DNA of 64,000 nt, taken from NCBI RefSeq assembly GCF_002803085.1, contig NZ_NNBJ01000001.1, positions 310,001 to 374,000 on the forward strand, in the 5' to 3' direction. How positions within the stretch are numbered: position 1 is the first letter of the stretch; each line of letters opens with the position of its first letter. The position numbers and the translations under genes were made by a program. Below, piece by piece: positions 61,895 through 64,000 of the stretch. The notes beneath the pieces were generated by a model, which saw nothing but the letters and a program-made list of their open reading frames with translations, was not told the DNA's origin and ran no database searches. The stretch comes from Streptomyces sp. CB01201 (lineage in GTDB: Bacteria > Actinomycetota > Actinomycetes > Streptomycetales > Streptomycetaceae).

Positions 61895-62620
61895 ATGACC
61901 GCCGATCCCCGCCGGAGCCGTTCAGCCCGCCATGCCCAACCCACCGCGGAACGCGCCGCGCCGGCGCCGCGCAAGGAGCCGATCACCGTCGGACGGATCG
62001 CCGACGCCGCCCTGGAAGTGGTCGCGACCGAGGGGTACGACGCGCTGACCGTCCGCCGGGTCGCCGCCGTGCTCGGCACCGGTCCGTCGTCGCTGTACGC
62101 GCACATTGTCAACAAGGACGACATCGACGATCTGCTGATCGGCAGGCTCTACGCCTCGATCGTGCTCCCCGAGCCGGACCCGGCCGCCTGGCGCGAACAG
62201 TTGACGGGTGTGTACACGCAGATCCGCGATCTGTACCTGGAATACCCCGGGGTCTCGCGCGCCGCGCTGGCCATGGTGCCGACCAACCTGGAAACGCTGC
62301 GGGTCGGCGAGGGAATCCTGGCGATCCTGCTCGCGGGCGGGATCGAACCGAGGACCGCCGGATGGGCCCGCGACGCGCTCTCCCTCTACGTCAGCGCCTA
62401 TGCGCTGGAGCAGTCGATGGTCCGGCGACGGCGCCGGAGCCAGGATCAGGAATGGGTGCTCGGCGACAAGGAGTTGTTGGACCGCTTCACCGCACTGCCG
62501 GCGGAGCGATTCCCGCAGACACGACGCCATGCCGCCGAGCTGATCTCCGGTACCGGACACGACCGCTTCGCGTTCACCCTCGGACTGCTCCTGGACAACC
62601 TGCGGCCGGCCTCGGACTGA
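61895..62620 (+). CDS. TetR-family transcriptional regulator
   Basis: A 241-residue repressor. The ATG at 61895 is used; a GTG three codons upstream is possible. After a charged 25-residue front comes the helix-turn-helix (PITVGRIADAALEVVATEGYDALTVRRVAAVLGTGPSSLYAHIVNKDDIDDLLIG). The C-terminal ligand domain (GVYTQIRDLYLEYPGVSRAALAMVPTNLETLRVGEGILAILLAGGIEPRTAGWARDAL) is TetR_C-like. It surely binds the operator array beside it and controls itself and the monooxygenase. Confidence 0.92.
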   Translation: MTADPRRSRSARHAQPTAERAAPAPRKEPITVGRIADAALEVVATEGYDALTVRRVAAVLGTGPSSLYAHIVNKDDIDDLLIGRLYASIVLPEPDPAAWREQLTGVYTQIRDLYLEYPGVSRAALAMVPTNLETLRVGEGILAILLAGGIEPRTAGWARDALSLYVSAYALEQSMVRRRRRSQDQEWVLGDKELLDRFTALPAERFPQTRRHAAELISGTGHDRFAFTLGLLLDNLRPASD

Positions 62621-62644
62621 CGCGGTGGTGACCGTGAGGGGGTA

Positions 62645-63385
62645 TCACCAGGGCACTACGCCGGCGTCGTTGAAGAACTTGCCGGTCGGGCCGTCGTCGG
62701 GCAGCGTCGCGAGTTCGATGGCGATCGCCGCACCCTGTTCGGGGGTGCGCACCCCCTGGAAGCCGTTGAGGTCGGTCGCGACGTAGCCGGGACAGCCGGC
62801 GTTGATCAGGATGTTCGTACCGCTCAGCTCCCGGACGTACTGGAGGGTGACGGCGTTCAGGAACGTCTTCGACGGCGCGTACGCCACGGCCACCGGCCCG
62901 GCCGTCCGGTCCGCGTCGGGTGCTGACTGGCGGGTGAGGGAGCCGACGCTGCTGGACATGTTCACGATCCGCGGTGCGGCGGAGCGGCGCAACAGGGGCA
63001 GCATCGCGTTGGTGACGCGGATGACGCCGATCACGTTGGTCTCCACGACCGTCAGGACGGTGGCGGGATCGACCCGGGTGGGCTCCTGCGGCATGCCGCC
63101 CGTGATGGCGGCGTTGTTGACGAGCACGTCGAGGCGCCCCGAGCGTTCCTCGATCAGCCGTGCGGCGGCGCTCACGCTCGCGTCGTCGGTCACGTCCAGA
63201 GGCACGCCGAACGCGTCGACGCCGTCCGCGCACAGCCGCTCCACCGCCGCCGCACGCCGCTTCTCGTCGCGGGCGCCGACGCCCACGCTCCACCCGAGGG
63301 CGCCCAGGCCCCGGGCGATCTCGTAGCCGATTCCCTTGTTCGCGCCGGTGACCAGCGCGGTCGTTCGTTCGCTCATGGAGACCAT
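62645..63385 (-). CDS. Short-chain dehydrogenase/reductase
   Basis: A 246-residue classical SDR. ATG 63385 follows GGAG by 4 nt; an ATG three codons in is an alternative. Marks: ALVTGANKGIGYEIARGLG for NADP(H), DVLVNNAAITGG, IVNMSSSVG for the serine and VAYAPSKTFLNAVTLQYVREL for Tyr-x3-Lys. PGYVATDLNG closes the nucleotide site. It resembles plant-carbonyl-reductase-like bacterial SDRs. It converges with tetR and diverges from the LysR gene that may control it. Confidence 0.92.
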   Translation of the reverse strand: MVSMSERTTALVTGANKGIGYEIARGLGALGWSVGVGARDEKRRAAAVERLCADGVDAFGVPLDVTDDASVSAAARLIEERSGRLDVLVNNAAITGGMPQEPTRVDPATVLTVVETNVIGVIRVTNAMLPLLRRSAAPRIVNMSSSVGSLTRQSAPDADRTAGPVAVAYAPSKTFLNAVTLQYVRELSGTNILINAGCPGYVATDLNGFQGVRTPEQGAAIAIELATLPDDGPTGKFFNDAGVVPW

Positions 63386-63470
63386 GCTGCTCCTGGATCG
63401 CGCGGGGGTCCAAGACCGATCGGGTGCGCGGCGATACCGGCAGGGTATTGATCCGCAGTAGCCTGGCCGG

Positions 63471-64000
63471 ATGGAGACCCGGGAGCTGCGCTACTTCGTC
63501 GCTGTCGCCGAGGAGCTGCACTTCGGGCGCGCCGCGCGGCGGCTCGGGATGGCGCAGCCGCCTCTGTCGCGGGCGATCCAGCAGCTCGAACGCCGGCTCG
63601 GGGCGGCACTGCTGGACCGGACCAGCCGCAATGTCACGCTGACGGAAGCCGGCTCGGTGCTGCTGGCCGAGGGCCGGGCGGCCCTCGACGCGGTCGACGC
63701 CGCCGAGCGCCGGACCCGCCGCGCGGGCCTCTTCGCGACCGGCCGTCCCGGCCTGGCCCTGGTCACGAAGGCCAGCGCGTCCAGGGAACTGCTGGCCGAA
63801 CTGCTCGACGCGTACGCCGCCGAACCCGGCGCGGTCCCCGTCGACGTCATCCTGTGCGGCCCGGCCGAGCAGCGACGACTCCTGCGCGAGGGCCGGGCCG
63901 ACGTGGCGCTGCTGCACCGGCCGTTCGACTCGACGGCCGGGCTCCACACCGAAGAGCTCGGCACGGAGGGCCAGGTCCTGGTCCTGCCGGCCGGGCATCC
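63471..64000 (+). CDS. LysR-family regulator, N-terminal part (cut by window edge)
   Basis: The first 176 codons. METRELRYFVAVAEELHFGRAARRLGMAQPPLSRAIQQLERRLGAALLDRTSRNVTLTEAGSVLLAEGRAAL is the standard LysR winged helix, and the ligand domain starts near residue 92 (GRPGLALVTKASASRELLAELLDAYAAEPGAVPVDV). It is divergent from the SDR gene, an arrangement that often means regulation of that neighbour. Confidence 0.92.
   Translation, partial: METRELRYFVAVAEELHFGRAARRLGMAQPPLSRAIQQLERRLGAALLDRTSRNVTLTEAGSVLLAEGRAALDAVDAAERRTRRAGLFATGRPGLALVTKASASRELLAELLDAYAAEPGAVPVDVILCGPAEQRRLLREGRADVALLHRPFDSTAGLHTEELGTEGQVLVLPAGH

Overview
The window looks like a stretch of Streptomyces chromosome, or that of a close actinomycete. 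GC is very high, starts are often GTG with purine-rich Shine-Dalgarno sites, and many genes overlap by ATGA. Family signatures also fit: a DUF5709 protein, zinc-free L31, an EshA-like encapsulin, a PAP2/lipid-kinase fusion, and many small one-component regulators. I see no tRNA, rRNA, CRISPR array, insertion sequence or prophage. Both ends cut genes (a secreted protein on the left, a LysR regulator on the right).

Layout. 0-9 kb: secreted protein (partial), alpha/beta hydrolase, class B penicillin-binding protein, a two-gene ornithine-lipid operon (olsB-olsA), a methyltransferase, a secreted GH27 alpha-galactosidase with two NPCBM domains, and a secreted SH3 protein. 9-15.5 kb: a family 2B-type encapsulin shell gene overlapping a SufS-type cysteine desulfurase, a ROK regulator, Nudix, VOC and GNAT genes. 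16-26 kb: lysA; a three-gene overlapping operon (arylsulfotransferase-like, NCS2 permease, double-RCK channel-like protein) facing an XRE-cupin regulator; MarR and PadR regulators and a FadH-type reductase. 26-41 kb: dhaKLM, rpmE2 with a DUF5709 gene, an epimerase, a TDT transporter, a YhgE-like membrane protein, DUF488, the PAP2/lipid-kinase fusion, an Fsr-like MFS exporter with AraC regulator and double-CMD protein, a short second Rho, a CBS protein, and an acyl-CoA dehydrogenase behind a KstR-like operator.

41.5-57.3 kb: the most unusual region, a compact type IV pilus locus. One arm (minus strand) reads pilB, pilC, pilV-like, pilW-like, a 1298-residue PilX-like repeat protein and pilT, mostly with 4-nt overlaps. 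The other arm (plus strand) has a major pilin and the prepilin peptidase. Next to them lie a PadR regulator, a secreted ModA-like binding protein, a double-excalibur protein, and a prepilin whose body is a beta-propeller. No pilM, pilN, pilO or secretin gene is present in the window. This points to a minimal monoderm pilus displaying large accessory subunits, perhaps for adhesion or substrate contact.

57.4-64 kb: an MpaB-like oxygenase, a cytosolic Ser/Thr kinase ending in eight 42-residue TPR-like repeats, and a flavin monooxygenase divergent from a TetR regulator. Three copies of one operator at exact 19-bp spacing separate that last pair. An SDR and the partial LysR gene close the window. 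Function calls rest on motifs and family recognition only; no database search was run.
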